A program made the position numbers and the translations under genes. Under the pieces are notes generated by a model. It had not been told where the DNA came from and did not search any database. It saw only the letters and a list, made by a program, of their open reading frames with translations. A stretch of 64,000 nucleotides of DNA, taken from positions 210,973 through 274,972 of the forward strand of contig NW_003314390.1 of the NCBI RefSeq assembly GCF_000143415.4, read 5' to 3'. Shown here piece after piece: positions 31,393 through 44,800 of this stretch. Position 1 is the first letter of the stretch. Every line of letters begins with the position of its first letter. This DNA comes from Selaginella moellendorffii (lineage: Eukaryota; Streptophyta; Lycopodiopsida; Selaginellales; Selaginellaceae).

Positions 31393-34300
31393 ATGTCTCC
31401 CGAGCAAGGGTAAGGTGATCGAGCGAGCGATCCATCGGTGGTGATGTTTGTGTTCTAGGAGCTACGCTGGATTGGATGCGCCAGTGAAAACTGCTGTGGA
31501 CAAGTTCCAGCTTCTTCCAGCGTTTCACAAGGTATGTATGACCTCTCTTTTAATCATGATTTTTTTTTTCTCTTTTGCTCGCGCTCGTAGGTCCGGGGTC
31601 TTGTGAAGCAGCACCTCGATTCATACAATTACTTTGTGAATTGCGAGATCAAGAAGATCATCCATGCCAAAGGAAACGAGAAGATCACTAGCGATGTCGA
31701 TCCCAACTTTTACATCAAGTATGCTTGCGACACCTTCTTTCAATACTTCACGAACATCCTCTTCAGGTTTTTGGACATTTTCGTTGGAACACCATCGATC
31801 GAGCAAGACTACATTCGGCAGGATATTACCCCGCAGCAGTGCCGCTTGCGAGATATGACGTATGGTTTTTTCTTTTCTTCTTCGTTTTCTCCATGCTGCC
31901 TTGAAATGCCTTTCTTTTTGTTCTGAGAGCTTACAGTGCTTCCGTTCTATAATCAGGTATTCTGCCCCTATCAGTGTTGATATCGAGTACACAAGGGGCA
32001 AGGATATCATAACTCGCAAGGGAAAGGATGGCCAGGTGTGCAATTGTCTTTTTACTTTTTTCATTCCTTCTATTTTTTTGGAGAGCTTACAAAGCTGAAA
32101 CTGCAGGGAGCACAAGTAATTGGACGCATGCCAGTGATGCTAAGGAGCTCTCGTTGCATTCTTACTGGAAAATCTGATGCTGAACTTGCGAAGCTTGGTA
32201 GAGCTTTTGGCTTTTCTTTGGTGCTGAATTCCATTTGATTTTTGTTCCCAGGAGAATGCCCGCTCGATCCCGGTGGCTATTTTGTTGTGAAAGGAACAGA
32301 GAAGGTATGACCAACTCTTGTTTTCAGTTGACACATCTCTTGACGGGCAGGTGATTTTGATTCAAGAACAACTTTCCAAGAACAGGATCATCATTGACTC
32401 TGATAGCACTGGGAGGTGTGTTGAACGACGCCTTTGTTAAGATGACTCACGTTCATCTTGCAGCGTTACAGCCTGTCACTAGCAGTACACATGAGAGGAA
32501 AAGTAAGACGAATATCATCATAAAGCATGAAAAAATCTATGTAAAGCTAAACGTGTTCAGCGACGACGTAAGTGAGTATGTTACCGGGGAAATATCACTA
32601 CTGATGCAATTTGCAGGTTCCCATAGTTGTAGTCATGAAAGCTATGGGAATGGAGAGTGACCAAGAGATTATACAGATGGTCGGGACGGATCCAAAGTTC
32701 GCTGGGATACTTGCTCCTTCCATGCAGGTCAATTCAATTTTTACTTTCTGAAAACTTGTCTACAATCGTTCCGTCGCAGGAATGTGCTTCGTTGGGTGTA
32801 TACACAACTCATCAAGCTCTTGAGTACCTTGGAACAAAGGTCTGACTTGTAATTATGCACGCATGTGATTAACTTGTGGAAAACTTTTCCAGGTCAGGGT
32901 AAATAGGCAATGGGGCAGCAAGCAAACTAAGTCTAAGGTATGTCCATTTGAAACGCAGTCCAGCTGAAAAACTTATGTTCCAGGTTGATGAAGCCCGTGA
33001 TATCTTGTTAAACGTTTTTCTGGCCCATGTAGCTGTAAGTCCTTGTTGATCTCAGTTGGCCACGCGCTTACAATCTCGTCCTTGTTTAGGTTCATAAATA
33101 CGATTTCCGGCCAAAGTGCATCTATGTGGCACTGATGCTCAGGCGGATGCTAGAAGCGATTCTTGATAAAGAGTGTGTAGACGACAGGGTAAGTACATTG
33201 TGTCAAGACTTTGTACAGCTAACATGATTCAAACCAGGACTATGTTGGAAACAAGCGACTGGAACTCGCTGGCCAGCTTCTTGCTTTGCTGTTTGAGGTT
33301 CGTGTTTCTTTCCCTTACATTTGCAAAAGATTATATTCTTTTTCCAGGATCTCTTCAAAAGGTCTTGTAGTGAGCTGAAGAGCAATGTGGATCGCACACT
33401 ATCCAAAATGAACCGTGCCTCTCAATACGACGTTTCGAAGGTGCGTTTTTGGTACAGTTTGCACTAGAGATTAATAAGGTTTTTTGATGCAGTCATTGAA
33501 ACCAGACATGCTTACAAGCGGACTGGAAAATGCAATCTCTAGTGGGAATTGGACAGTAAAGCGATTCAGGATGGACAAGAAAGGTGTCACGCAGGTTGAT
33601 CGATCTCTTCCTGTTTTTGTTTTTGTTTTACTTTGGATGACATGTAAATCAATGCAGGTAGTGTCAAGGCTCTCATATATAGCTGCTCTAGGCCATATGA
33701 CGAGAGTGGCGTCTCAGTTTGAGAAGTCGAGAAAAGTCAGCGGTCCTAGATCTTTGCAGCCGAGCCAGGTTTTGCCAACTCAAGTCGACCACACATTATG
33801 TTCTAAATTTGCGTTTTTCAGTGGGGTATGTTATGTCCTTGTGACACTCCTGAAGGTGAAGGTTGCGGTCTCACAAAAAACTTGGCACTAATGACACATA
33901 TCACGACTGATGATGAGGAAGCGCCTCTGATTGACCTGGTAAGGAAACACAAATTTTTTGTATTTTTTAAGTTTATGTCATTCTTATGATTAGTGCACCA
34001 ATTTGGGAGTGGAGGATATCAACCTCTTGTCCGGAGAAGAGTTTCACTCTAAAAACGCGTTTCTTGTAATGTTCAACGGTACGATTCTCGGTATTCATCG
34101 CCGCCCGCAGGTATGTTCCGTCTCAGTTACTTTTTTCTTACGTTATTCTTGCATGCAGCAATTTGCGACGTTGATGAGGAAGCTTCGACGGGCAGGAAAG
34201 ATTGGAGAATTTGTCAGCATTTTCGTTAATGAAAAGCAGGTACCCGTTTCTTGTATATTGTTTGCTGGCTAACTTAGCTTCGGCCAGCGCTGCATTTATA

Positions 34301-36735
34301 TTGCTTCAGACGGTGGACGAGTCTGCAGGCCTGTGGTGATCGCAGACCATGGTGTATCAAGAATCAAGGAGCATCACATGAAGGAGTTAAAGGTACCTCT
34401 TTTGTGTTTGAAATTTACGATCCCTCTCTTTTTATATTTTCAGGATGGCTTTCGTACATTCGATGATTTCTTAAGAGAAGGACTCGTTGAGTATCTGGAC
34501 GTCAACGAAGAAAACAATGCTCTGGTTGCCAATGCATGCTTCTCTATGGTGTCTCTAATTAGTATTGTTGGCAGATAGCACTTTATGAAAAAGAAGCAGA
34601 CTCTACGACCACTCATATAGAGATCGAGCCTTTTACAATTCTTGGCGTTTGTGCTGGGCTGATCCCTTATCCCCATCACAATCAATCACCACGTAATACT
34701 TACCAGGTAGGTGCCCCTAGTGCTACAGTTTTACTACGCTAATGCTGATCTTGATCTAGTGTGCTATGGGAAAACAAGCGATGGGTAATATAGCCTATAA
34801 TCAGGTATGTTGTACTAGCTTGCGCTCGGATTAAATCTGACTTGCTACCTTTGCAGCTTCAAAGAATAGACACGCTACTCTACCTTTTGGTCTATCCGCA
34901 ACGTCCACTTCTCACTACCAAATCAATTGAGCTGGTATTGTTAATCTGTCACCGTCTCACTCCTTAAATTGTTCTTATTCCAGGTTAACTATGACAAACT
35001 TGGTGCTGGTCAAAATGCAAGCGTCGCGGTTATGAGCTACAGTGGTTATGATATTGAAGATGCAATTGTCATGAACAAGGCCTCACTTGACAGAGGATTT
35101 GGGCGTTGCATCGTTTTAAAAAAGTAAGCAGCACGACTTGCTGCTTGATTGAACTTGATTTCTTGTTCAGGTTCAGTTGCCTGGTTAGAAAGTATGAAAA
35201 CCGTACAATGGATCGGATTGTTGCTCCGCGACAGCATGGTCATGCGACGTCACAGGTAGATGCTCGTTTATCAGCTTCCAAATTACATCCATATATTCTA
35301 CAGTTGCTTGATCAAGATGGTATTGCTTCTGTTGGGGAGAGAATTTACGATAAGGACATATTCGTGAACAAAGAGAGCCCGAAGGATGTGAAGACCACTT
35401 TTTTAAATCCTCTAGCTTTGCCTGACAGGTACACGGTATGTGTTAAACGAAACCACTCTGGACGTGGATGTTTTGTGCAGTGCCTATAGGCCTACTCCCC
35501 AGCGTTACAAAGGGCCTCTTGGTGAAAGTGCAATCGTCGACAAGGTTTTGCTGACTACAAACGAAAGTCAGCAGATGGTTATCAAGTGTCAAGTTCGACA
35601 CACACGGCGGCCCGAGGTTTGTGGCTTTGCTTTACAGACTCAACTGATTTCGTTCTGGCATGTAGCTTGGAGACAAGTTTAGCAGCAGGCATGGGCAAAA
35701 AGGTGTATGTGGAACTATAGTAGAGCAACAGGACTTCCCGTTCACAGAGCGTGGTGTATGCCCGGACCTTATCATGAATCCTCACGGATTTCCAAGGTAC
35801 TTGCGAAGATCTAGTTTCCAATGAGTGAAATTGCGTTGCAGTCGTATGACCGTGGGAAAGATGATTGAGTTGCTTGGAGGAAAAGCAGGCGTTCAAAGTG
35901 GAAAGTACCATTATGGTAGCGCTTTCGGTGAACCCAGTGGCCATGCTGATACTGTAGAAGCCATAAGGTAAACCTGGCTCCAACCTTCATGACCAGACGC
36001 TTATAATTATTTTGTCGTTTCTTTATCAGTGCCACCCTTGTCAAACATGGGTTCAGCTACTGTGGTAAAGACCTTATCTATTCAGGTAATCTTACGGTTG
36101 ATTGCCTCTTTGTTATGACATACAATACGATTGCAGGTATCACTGGGTGTCCTTTGCAAGCATACATCTACATGGGTCCGATTTACTATCAAAAGCTAAA
36201 ACACATGGTAAACAGACGTACCTTTTAACTAGTTGGTTTTCATCTTCTATGATCTCTGGCGGCAGGTTTTGGATAAAATGCACGCTCGCGCTCAAGGCCC
36301 TCGTGTAGTATTGACAAGGCAGCCTACTGAAGGAAGAAGCCGAGAGGGAGGTCTGAGACTGGGGGAAATGGAACGGGACTGCCTCGTCGCGTACGGCTCA
36401 AGCATGCTCATACTGGAGCGTTTGATGATTTCCAGCGACCAGTTTCAAGTGCAGGTTAGTGCATCTTGTTTGCTCCGTGTTCCCAACGCGTTTGAATGGC
36501 AGGTGTGCACAAACTGCGGTTTGCTGGGCTATTACAGCCACAAACTAAAAATGAACTTCTGCTCGTACTGTAAAAACGGAGAGAACATGGCCGCGATGAA
36601 GCTACCGTATGCATGCAAATTACTGTTCCAAGTAAGTCATCATTTTCCTTTGCGTCCCGATTCTTAGTGGTAGCATTGTTACAGGAGCTCCAGTCTATGA
36701 ACATAGTTCCTCGTCTGCAACTGGCCGAAGCATGA
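31393..36735 (+). CDS. NRPC2: RNA polymerase III second-largest subunit
   Basis: About 30 short exons encode a protein of roughly 1,150 residues. The start ATG (31393) opens MSPEQG, joined across an intron to [10 protein letters not shown]. The reading follows plant NRPC2 to its end [15 protein letters not shown] (stop 36733-36735). Landmarks: protrusion [67 protein letters not shown]; the acidic catalytic pair in [38 protein letters not shown]; and the C-terminal zinc ribbon CTNCG...CSYCK. The subunit forms the active centre of Pol III, which makes tRNA and 5S rRNA. No frame break is seen; one splice junction (about 32415-32475) is ambiguous and works only with a non-first donor. Length and motifs separate it from Pol I, II and IV/V paralogues. 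Confidence 0.95.
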
Positions 36736-37924
36736 AATAAAGCTCTTAAATGCTTATCAGGTTGCTTGTCTCTCGACGAATTGGAATGGATTATTCCACG
36801 TCGATTCGAGATTTTTGTGAGGCCGCGAGCTTGATCGGAAAAACTTGGATCAAGTTTAATACATCTCTGAATAGAACCGCTGATTTCTCGTTGGCAAAGG
36901 TAGCAAGGCAGCCATTTGTATGTCATTAAATAAATCCAACTTATAGATTGATATCGCTTGCAAGAGGCGTGCCAGTTTGTTACTTATCTTATTATCTTTA
37001 AGATATCCTTAAATAAATTCAGATATCAAAACTTTCTGTCAAGTTTTTGCTTATTTTGGAGATTGCTTTGACATGCTCCTATGCTTGTGCTAAGCAATAC
37101 AGTCTTACTTCTCAAACCTGGTGTGCGGTCTGGCCGGGCAAAATTGCTGCAGATCAGTGGGAGTAGACTGTTTGTCAAGCACACCATCAGGAATTAAACT
37201 ATATGATTAATATTTGTTATCTTAAAATAGAAAAGTTTGCATATAATTATTGAGATGCGTGGAACTCAATGCTAGGGATCATGGTTTGCTCAGACTGGCC
37301 TGCGTGACTTTTCTGACTCCAGAATGTGCTGTTAAAGACCATATCAGCTGGAATGCTACATTCATAGCAAATACAGATTTTCTTGAATTTTGAGCTAGCC
37401 TGACAATTTTACATTTTCCAAGCATGAAGATGGCAGGTGCATGGGACAACAGCATGAGGATTATGGGAGGATAGTGGGTATCATTGTAGACTGATAATTT
37501 CAACCGTTAGTAACAAAGAGTTTGAGGCTGGAGCAAAGTAGAAGTAAGCTGAACCACAACCCTTTGAAACTTGTATCTTATAGAGGACAGAGTTAAAAGA
37601 ATCTCATTACAGATTGCAAAGACATGGACCCTCTCTTGATCCATGTCTTTAGTTATTAATGTTAATTATTAATCACTATTACTATTAATCAAGGAGAAAG
37701 GTGGTGCTATATTTAGGTACTTCCAATCTATAGTTTTTCTTCTTTTCTTTGACTAGTTAATAAAATTTTTATTATATTAATCTTGTTGCAAACATAGTGT
37801 TAGAAGAAGTATACTATCTGGGTATTTAGACCTCTTAAAAAATAAAGAGGAACTTTTATTATACAGCACTTTCTAATTAGATGATAAAAATACTATTATA
37901 TAATAAAACATTTCAATTCTATTT
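36736..37924. other. Intergenic, nothing recognised
   Basis: NRPC2 3' end, then increasingly AT-rich DNA. A short self-complementary pair (gacatggaccctctcttgatccatgtc, 37620-37646) and at/ta repeats occur, but no gene. Confidence 0.45.
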
Positions 37925-38788
37925 TTAACAATGGGTGTTTGTTGCCCATAATCTTATACTTGGTGAAGTTGATGAATATAATACTAAATTACAATCATTT
38001 TGTAAACTAAGAAATGTTGGTGAAATACAATTAGGTTGTGATTTACAATAAATGTTTATTGACCATTCTACTATGTTTAATTCTGAATACAAAACAAGGT
38101 TACCATCATTTTGTAATCTTAAATAGCATTTTATAGCATTTTCTTTAATAGTTAAAGATTGCCAAAGTTTATATTGTCTTAAATATAAAATTAAGTTACA
38201 ATTCAAATGTAGAAATAAAATGGTTTTAAAGTCTGGAGATGATAAATATTCATTAGAGAATAAAGTATGATGTGGTTTATATTTAGAACCACTGTATAAA
38301 GTACTTTGAAATATATCACAATCCATAATAGATTGTAATCTTTTAGTTTTATAATTAATTTCTTCAGTTTCATAAGAGCCATCTTCACTATAATAAATTT
38401 GATATTTTCTAACAGTTATTATTGCATAATTTGCAGCTTCGGTTAAAATTTGGAATCTATATTTATTAAACAACCTATGAAGTCCATCATACATAGAACG
38501 CCCTTTTATGATATTTGTATTTCCACTGGATGAACAACTTGGAGGTGTACCTCCAAACTGTGATATTTTAATGACTACTATTCCTATTGATAATGGTAAT
38601 GTAGTAGTATGTGACCAAATTGCTGGATAATCACCTTCTCTATCAATATTTGAGATAATAGTGTCTATAGCATTGACAATTTTTTTCATATTACTGTGAT
38701 TTATGGTTTTTTTAATTCCAAATTCAGGTAATGCATTTCCAGTTTGAAAACAAAATGCAAAGAAAATCAAAACTTTAATAAAACACAT
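37925..38788 (-). CDS. Secreted protein with C-terminal bulb-type (B-)lectin domain
   Basis: Intact intronless frame of 287 codons in very AT-rich DNA. The N-terminus FIKVLIFFAFCFQTGNA is a good signal peptide. Residues about 30-165 form a region I do not recognise (contains IWSHTTTLPLSIG and YDGLHRLFNKYRFQILTEAA). Residues about 175-287 contain three lectin-like strands; two keep the mannose-site pattern, LRLQNDGNLVLYS and LSLQNDCNLVLYSS (normal QxDxNxVxY), ending in LWATNTHC. This is the GNA/B-lectin fold found in plant, fungal and bacterial lectins. Codon use is strongly A/T at third positions, unlike the flanking NRPC2 and ABCF4 genes, so acquisition from another genome or long residence in AT-rich DNA are both possible. 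Function inferred: carbohydrate binding outside the cell. Confidence 0.72.
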   Translation of the reverse strand: MCFIKVLIFFAFCFQTGNALPEFGIKKTINHSNMKKIVNAIDTIISNIDREGDYPAIWSHTTTLPLSIGIVVIKISQFGGTPPSCSSSGNTNIIKGRSMYDGLHRLFNKYRFQILTEAANYAIITVRKYQIYYSEDGSYETEEINYKTKRLQSIMDCDIFQSTLYSGSKYKPHHTLFSNEYLSSPDFKTILFLHLNCNLILYLRQYKLWQSLTIKENAIKCYLRLQNDGNLVLYSELNIVEWSINIYCKSQPNCISPTFLSLQNDCNLVLYSSTSPSIRLWATNTHC

Positions 38789-39254
38789 TTATTGATATGA
38801 TGCAGCCACACTTTCCATATCCTTCCACCTTTATACCATTTTTTATTATGTCACTATTTGAAGTAAAAAATAGTGAAAAAAGTTTGAAAATTGTTGTTTT
38901 CTTTCATTAAAAAAAGTTTGAGTTCTTTTTTGCTTTTGTCAGGAACTTTTGCTCATTGGGACTGCCAACAACAAAACTTACGTTATTCTTTGTTCAACAT
39001 GTAGTTTATTAGTTGCCAATGTGAATCCAATCTCATTATATTCTCTATTGTTAATCTTGGACGGATCACTACAAAATCCTTATGTGAAATAGCTTTTGGA
39101 AAAATAAAAGGAGACAGATTTTCCTTAGCTCTAGAAAATTATTGTTATGTTTGGAGCAATATAATTGTTTTTCTTTAAGGATGGAGTGTTTGATATTTCC
39201 CATCATTCTCCTTGCTTGTGCCAGCTCCTTGTGGTAGTCCAAGGTGCTATAACC

Positions 39255-39600
39255 GAAGAAAAGTCTGCTCTCTAACTTACTGATTGCATCCTAGAACTTG
39301 AAGCTATATTGTCATCGATTGATGTATTAGCCTTCGCAGGCGATTTTGTCTCGAGCTGCCAGATTGTTTTTAGGTCCCACCCTGTGACAAAATGGGAAGA
39401 AAGTTTGAGCATCCTCCCATCAGCTAATCGAAGAACTAAGTTGCTCATTGCACGCGGTAAGTATCATTACACAAGCTTAGAATATTTTGGTTATGCTTTT
39501 CAAGCCTTCCATCTCTATGGGAGCCGCATCTGGCCTCTCCAAAGTCATAGATATCATTTGACCACCTGTTAGCAAGAGTATGGCTCTTTGTTACAAAAAG
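39255..39600 (-). pseudogene. Truncated fragment of the STRAP WD40 gene
   Basis: The plus-strand sequence parallels 54550-54930 of the intact STRAP gene below: cttactgattg...atccTagaacttgaagct, gcgattttgtctcgagctgcc, gatcatccTccc-like, caagccttccatctct and gagccgcatctggcctctccaaa occur in the same order and orientation. It includes the intron between two STRAP exons, so it arose from a DNA-level duplication, not from mRNA. Many substitutions and stops; no function expected. Confidence 0.8.
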
Positions 39601-40087
39601 CCAGTGAAAAAATCCCTAAGTATACTTATTAAAGTGTACATGCAAGTTGAAATACACCCTATTCGGTACATTGTTTTTAAACTTTGAGAAAATTTACCTC
39701 ACTGTAGCCACTCAAACAGCCATTACACCTACCATGGATGCCATAGGTGCTTGCCAATTTTTTGCAGCTTCTAATCAAATTTATATTAACTTATTTGAAA
39801 TCCATCATACCAAGTACGCCTTAAAATTTTAGTTGCATTTCCACTTAATATGACAACTAATAATGGTCGATCAATATTTAGATAATAGAATCTTCCGCAT
39901 TTACATATATCCTTCTCTTGTTCTAAATTCTAAATACTATAAAAAAATTCATTTTCAGGGGCTAATTTTATAACTTATTTTAGTTGAAAAGTATTCTATC
40001 TTTGTGTTTGGTGTTTCCTATGAACTTTTCCAACAAATAAGTGTAACGCTAAAAGGGATATTCTCAGCGTCTATTACTGCCCCTTTG

Positions 40088-41835
40088 ATTCGTACCTGGA
40101 TGGCCTGGATTGTCGAGCTCCTGCACCTCTATCCCAATCTCGACCTCTGGAGGCTTCTCGTCGGGAATGCCGTGTTCATCGAGGTATGTAATCTTTGCTT
40201 TTGAATGGATTGATCAGGGATTATCTCATGGATCAAGATCGAAGGCCAAGAGGAGCTGCCAGTCGTAACTCCAGAGGTCCTGGAATTACTCGCCTCGGCT
40301 GACATGGATTGGTTCTCCATTCTAAGCAGCTTGACAGGGAATCCAAAGCTTTGGTACCGGGTGCTCGAGGTGGGCATCCTCGTCTTCTCCAGGACGTGCG
40401 TCTTTGCCCCGCGAAGAACATGGTTCATCGAGTACACTTACGTGATCGATCTCGACACGGGCAGCCTTGCCGTCAACAATGGCTATAATCTCACCAGCTT
40501 CAACATGTCAACTGCATCTCCATGGACGTCCCCTCCGAGTGGATCATCGTCGCGCATGGCTGCCACCCTCGAGTTCTCGCCAAGATGATGGAGCTTGCCA
40601 GTGGCCGCGACAAGACTGTGTGGGACATCGTCCTGGCCAACAAGTTTCCACACATCCGCACCGAAGCTTTGGAGCTCGTCCGCGATCTCTTGCGCTGGGA
40701 GCGGAAAGACGCAGTTATCCAACGAGACAAGAGAACTTGTTTGTTACCGCCTGGGATGCCATGGAATGGATGAACCTGTTCGAGATCTTCCGGTGTCTCC
40801 ACACGTCAACTCTCCAGGAGCTGAGTTCAAGCCGCGCATTACCTCCTCTGGATCCAGAGCTCCAACTATAGAGGAAGTTGTGACAGAGCACAGAACTCTC
40901 GAGCTGAGCGGCAAGCTTGCCAGCCTTCGGGGCCTCCACGCTCTCGTCTTCTACGGCGGAGCTAACTGCGATTCAAAGAGCTGCTGCTTCTAGAGCCCGA
41001 CATGGCCCCGTTTGTGGAACTCGCAAAGATGGTCCTGGTGCTGACCGACTGGGACAACGTTCTTGGCTTCGACCAGGAAACTCGAGAAGTTTGATGCGCA
41101 AGAGCTCGTGAGCATCTCCGCGCTGCCGCTGGATACCGCCCTCTCCCGTCGCTGGAACGTCGGCGACATTGCGAATGCAGCTCTTCCCTGGATTATGAGC
41201 AAGGATGGCAAGCACAGGGTCCTTCTCGCCATGGATCTGGACACTGGCAAGGGAGCCGCGCTCGTCGTCGCCATGGCTGTGGAGCACTTTTAGGAGCAGC
41301 GTCCACAGGTGGAGGTGATTAGCGTCGTCGTTTTTCACGTCATGGACATCCGAGTGAGGCGATCTGAATCTCCTGAGGATCAAGATGGCAGAAAGAAGAT
41401 GCAGATCACGGTGACCTTCTCCACTGCGCTGCCGCTGGTTTCTCTTCGATTGCCATCTTTTTACGCTCATTGCCAAGGAGAGGAGGAGGCGAACCTCGCC
41501 AGGGATGGCTTCGATTGTCTAGTAAGCTACTTGAGGTGGGTTTTCTTCGCGTTTATATGATCGTTAATGTGATCGTCGTGACGGTATCACTCACAGCAGC
41601 AATGAGGAAGAGAACGTCCATGGGCCTTCCTGGACAACGACATCTTATATCGCAGCGCTCATGAGACGATCGAGTGGTTTGCGGTGGCTCTATGGCCTGG
41701 AACCAAGGTCCTGTCCGTCACATCGCCACAGCAGCGGCCAAGGCAGCAAATCAAGGCCCAAATCGCTGGCATTGGTGATTTGCCACTCTTGTTTACGTGA
41801 TCACACTACTCTCTCGGAGGTATAATTACTTTTTC
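40088..41835 (+). pseudogene. Degenerate member of an unrecognised gene family (copy 1)
   Basis: Protein-like, GC-rich sequence. An opening segment (MAWIVELLHLYPNLDLWRLL, from 40100) is followed by a 40182-40240 intron candidate and then by a long coherent frame (LPVVTPEVLELLASADMDWF...). The frame then breaks at about 40500, 40730 and 41090. The 3' part (WNVGDIANAALPWIMSKDGK, LLAMDLDTGKG, VAMAVEHF) has a close copy at 53283-53940. I know no domain for it; the repeated presence suggests a lineage-specific multicopy family. A stop replaces a Glu codon after AVEHF (41291). Confidence 0.6.
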
Positions 41836-44800
41836 CTTTCCATACAATCCAAGTTCGTTATGGCTTGTACCTGGGAAAGCATTAAATATACATATATAAA
41901 TACAAACTCAATCTAAGTTACACAAGGACATGAGATTTCTGATCTCGTTGAGCTCATCTTAGGACACCATTGTCAATCTAAACTATATTCCCTTCATGGT
42001 GTCATTGCCTTTGAATCTCTGTCGGCTTAAGCTTGAGGTCAAAACAGTGAAATGTTGCTTGAACACAGTGCACTCTTGGCATCTTCACCCAGAGCTGTGT
42101 CCTCCACAACAGCAGCTCATCCAGAGGCTGCCTTTTGCAGGCTGAGGATACAAGAAAATGCCCAGAAACAAGCCATCAAAGCAGTGTCATCGGCATCTAG
42201 TGATTGTGGCAAAGCTCCAACTTATGAGGAAGTACCCCAAGCACAGAAGAAACAGATTGCAATAGCAACACGGGCTCAGAAGAAGACCACAGCTGTCCAG
42301 ACAATGCCACCAACGATGCTCCGATGATGCTCATTTACTCCAGTTTTTCCACTTGATCCAGAACACTAAAATGTCTTCCAAGACCAGCCATTTGCAGCAG
42401 GAGACACAGCAGCAAACTCCATCCAATACTTAGTCTCCCTCTCACTCAGAAATCTCTTGTGTGCGGCTTCAGGAATCAAGCAACGATTGAAGGTGATGGC
42501 CAGAGAGTCTGTCCTGGCTCTTTCTCCTACTCCACTAGCACGTTCAGTCCAGGCTTTGAGCACAAGGGCATCCTCAGATCCTGGAGCGTTCATCATTCCC
42601 GCAAGGTGATGAACATGGATTTTACTACAACACTTATCTTTTTGGAGCTTGCCTAATATGTCTGCTTCAACATCTCCCCATACTCCTCAGTTTTGAGCAG
42701 TTGGCATCTGCTATGATATCCCCATCTTTTTGCCTTCTCCAGCACTGTGACTGTGAGCATTCTTCAGAGCCTTTCCCACACTAACACTCTTCAGCCTCCA
42801 GCTGCTAGACAGCTGAACTCTCACATTTCTTCAACATGGACAACGAGGACATGTTTCTACTAGAAGCCTCAAGGCATGGAGCTCTTTTGCAAGCTTGAGC
42901 TACTACTCCTACTGTTGCTGGAGAAGAGTCTTGTACTCTTTGAACTTAGCAAGTAGGTTTTCCACTGATGCAAGTATCTACTCTAGTGTTGGTTGGAAAA
43001 ATTGCTATGGTTTGATAGTGTGAGCACTAGTATAGGGATGCTCTACAAGAGGGCTTTGCATAAGCTCCTTAGTGAAAGACACTCCCAGCTTCCAAAACAT
43101 CTCAAACTTGGCAGCATAAGCATACGTGTTGAGGCATTTTTGTATCATTGCTTCACCACTGAGCTTGCGGCCTTGTTAGATGTAAGTTGAGACGCCAGTA
43201 GTCTCCTCCTGTGTGGCCTTAGAATCTGATATAATTGAAGATTGATTCATTGCCAAAACTAAAAAACATATTGTACAAGCTGCTACAATGGGATCTTATG
43301 AGAGAACATTCTCTTAAAGGACGTGAGCAGTGCCTCAAAGTCTTGTTTCTCCTCTAGCTCTAACACAAGCACCCAACATCGTGCTCAGCCACATATGGAC
43401 TATGAGAATTCTTTGCACTTGGTGATGTCATCCATGACATGGTTGCTGGATCATGAGAATGCAACTATGTGATTGTCCACCAAGATCCTCATGCCTAGCT
43501 CAAAGAGAGACAGCTCCAACCCTTGCTACATAACATGGATGGTCCCATTCCTTGTTGATTTTCTACTATTGATGGTGGTCTGGAACTCTTAGTAGGTCTT
43601 GATTGCCTAATGATACAAATTCCTTGTTTGGTATCTGTGTCAGATGAGGAGGACTCACTTGCCAAGATTGCAGTGTAGTAATCGAACTTGAGGTCTGAGA
43701 CATTATGAGGTCTGAGAACAACACTTTTGTAAACATATGTGGTCCAAACTAGCACGCAAACATTGAATTGCTGCAAATGCCCAATAGTGGAATGAGTGAG
43801 AAGAACCATTCTTAGGATTCTGATGAAGACCTCCTACTGTGGATGTTGGTTTTGCCCTCAAATTGGCTCTATTAATGGCTAGGGCTATACTCTCCACTTT
43901 CAAGAAAAGAACATTGAAAGAAAGCTATGTGAAAATGCTACTCAAACTTGTTGTCACACACAAGACAAAGACAATGGATTTGTATGGATGAAATTCACAA
44001 CCAATTGGGCTTGGACTCAAAACAATGTTCTCTATGCATAGATAAAGAAAATCTAAAAATGCCTTGTGCTTTGCTCTCAAAACAATGGGAAATACTCACT
44101 CACAACAAAGTAACTAGAAACCTCACTGGAAACTAGAGACAAAAATCTATCTAGTATGCATAACAAGGCTGCTCATACAGTATATAGATTTTAGTGTGTT
44201 AAGCTCAAATTTGTGTATAGTTTTCTTATCTAATTTCATATAAATATTTATGGTTTTTGTTAACTCTGGTGCAGCAATACATGTTTTCAAATGGTTATTT
44301 TACATAATTTTTTATAACTCATACAGTGTACAGTTTTTCATATAGTATAGTTCAACAATACATTGTTCAATCCAGTTATCCAAATAGTTTTCTAAAGCTT
44401 GTTCACTATATGATTTTCAATATAGATTATAGTGTAATTAATCCACTGGAAAAGTAAACTAAGTTAGTAAAAGCCATAACATAAACTGGTAGTACACACC
44501 TCATAAAATGCCTACACTCTAGCTGAAGTTATTAAACATATTAAACCTGAAAAACTAAGTATTAAAACCAGTACAAAATCTATATAATTATATATATGTG
44601 TTAGTCTCAAAAGAAATACTTACCTATACCAGTCTATGAAGCAATGAAATCTTTTATGTTTAATAAGCTTTATTTGCAATACTATTTTCCTAATTTTTCT
44701 AAGTTTTACTAACTTTTGGCTTCATGTGTACTTCCACACATCACTGATACTTCTTGTCCCCTAGTGGATATCTTGTATCCAACTTCATCAACTTGAAAAC

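Noticed and set aside
31059-31528. Frames upstream of NRPC2 on both strands
   Set aside because: They do not resemble proteins and overlap the likely NRPC2 leader.
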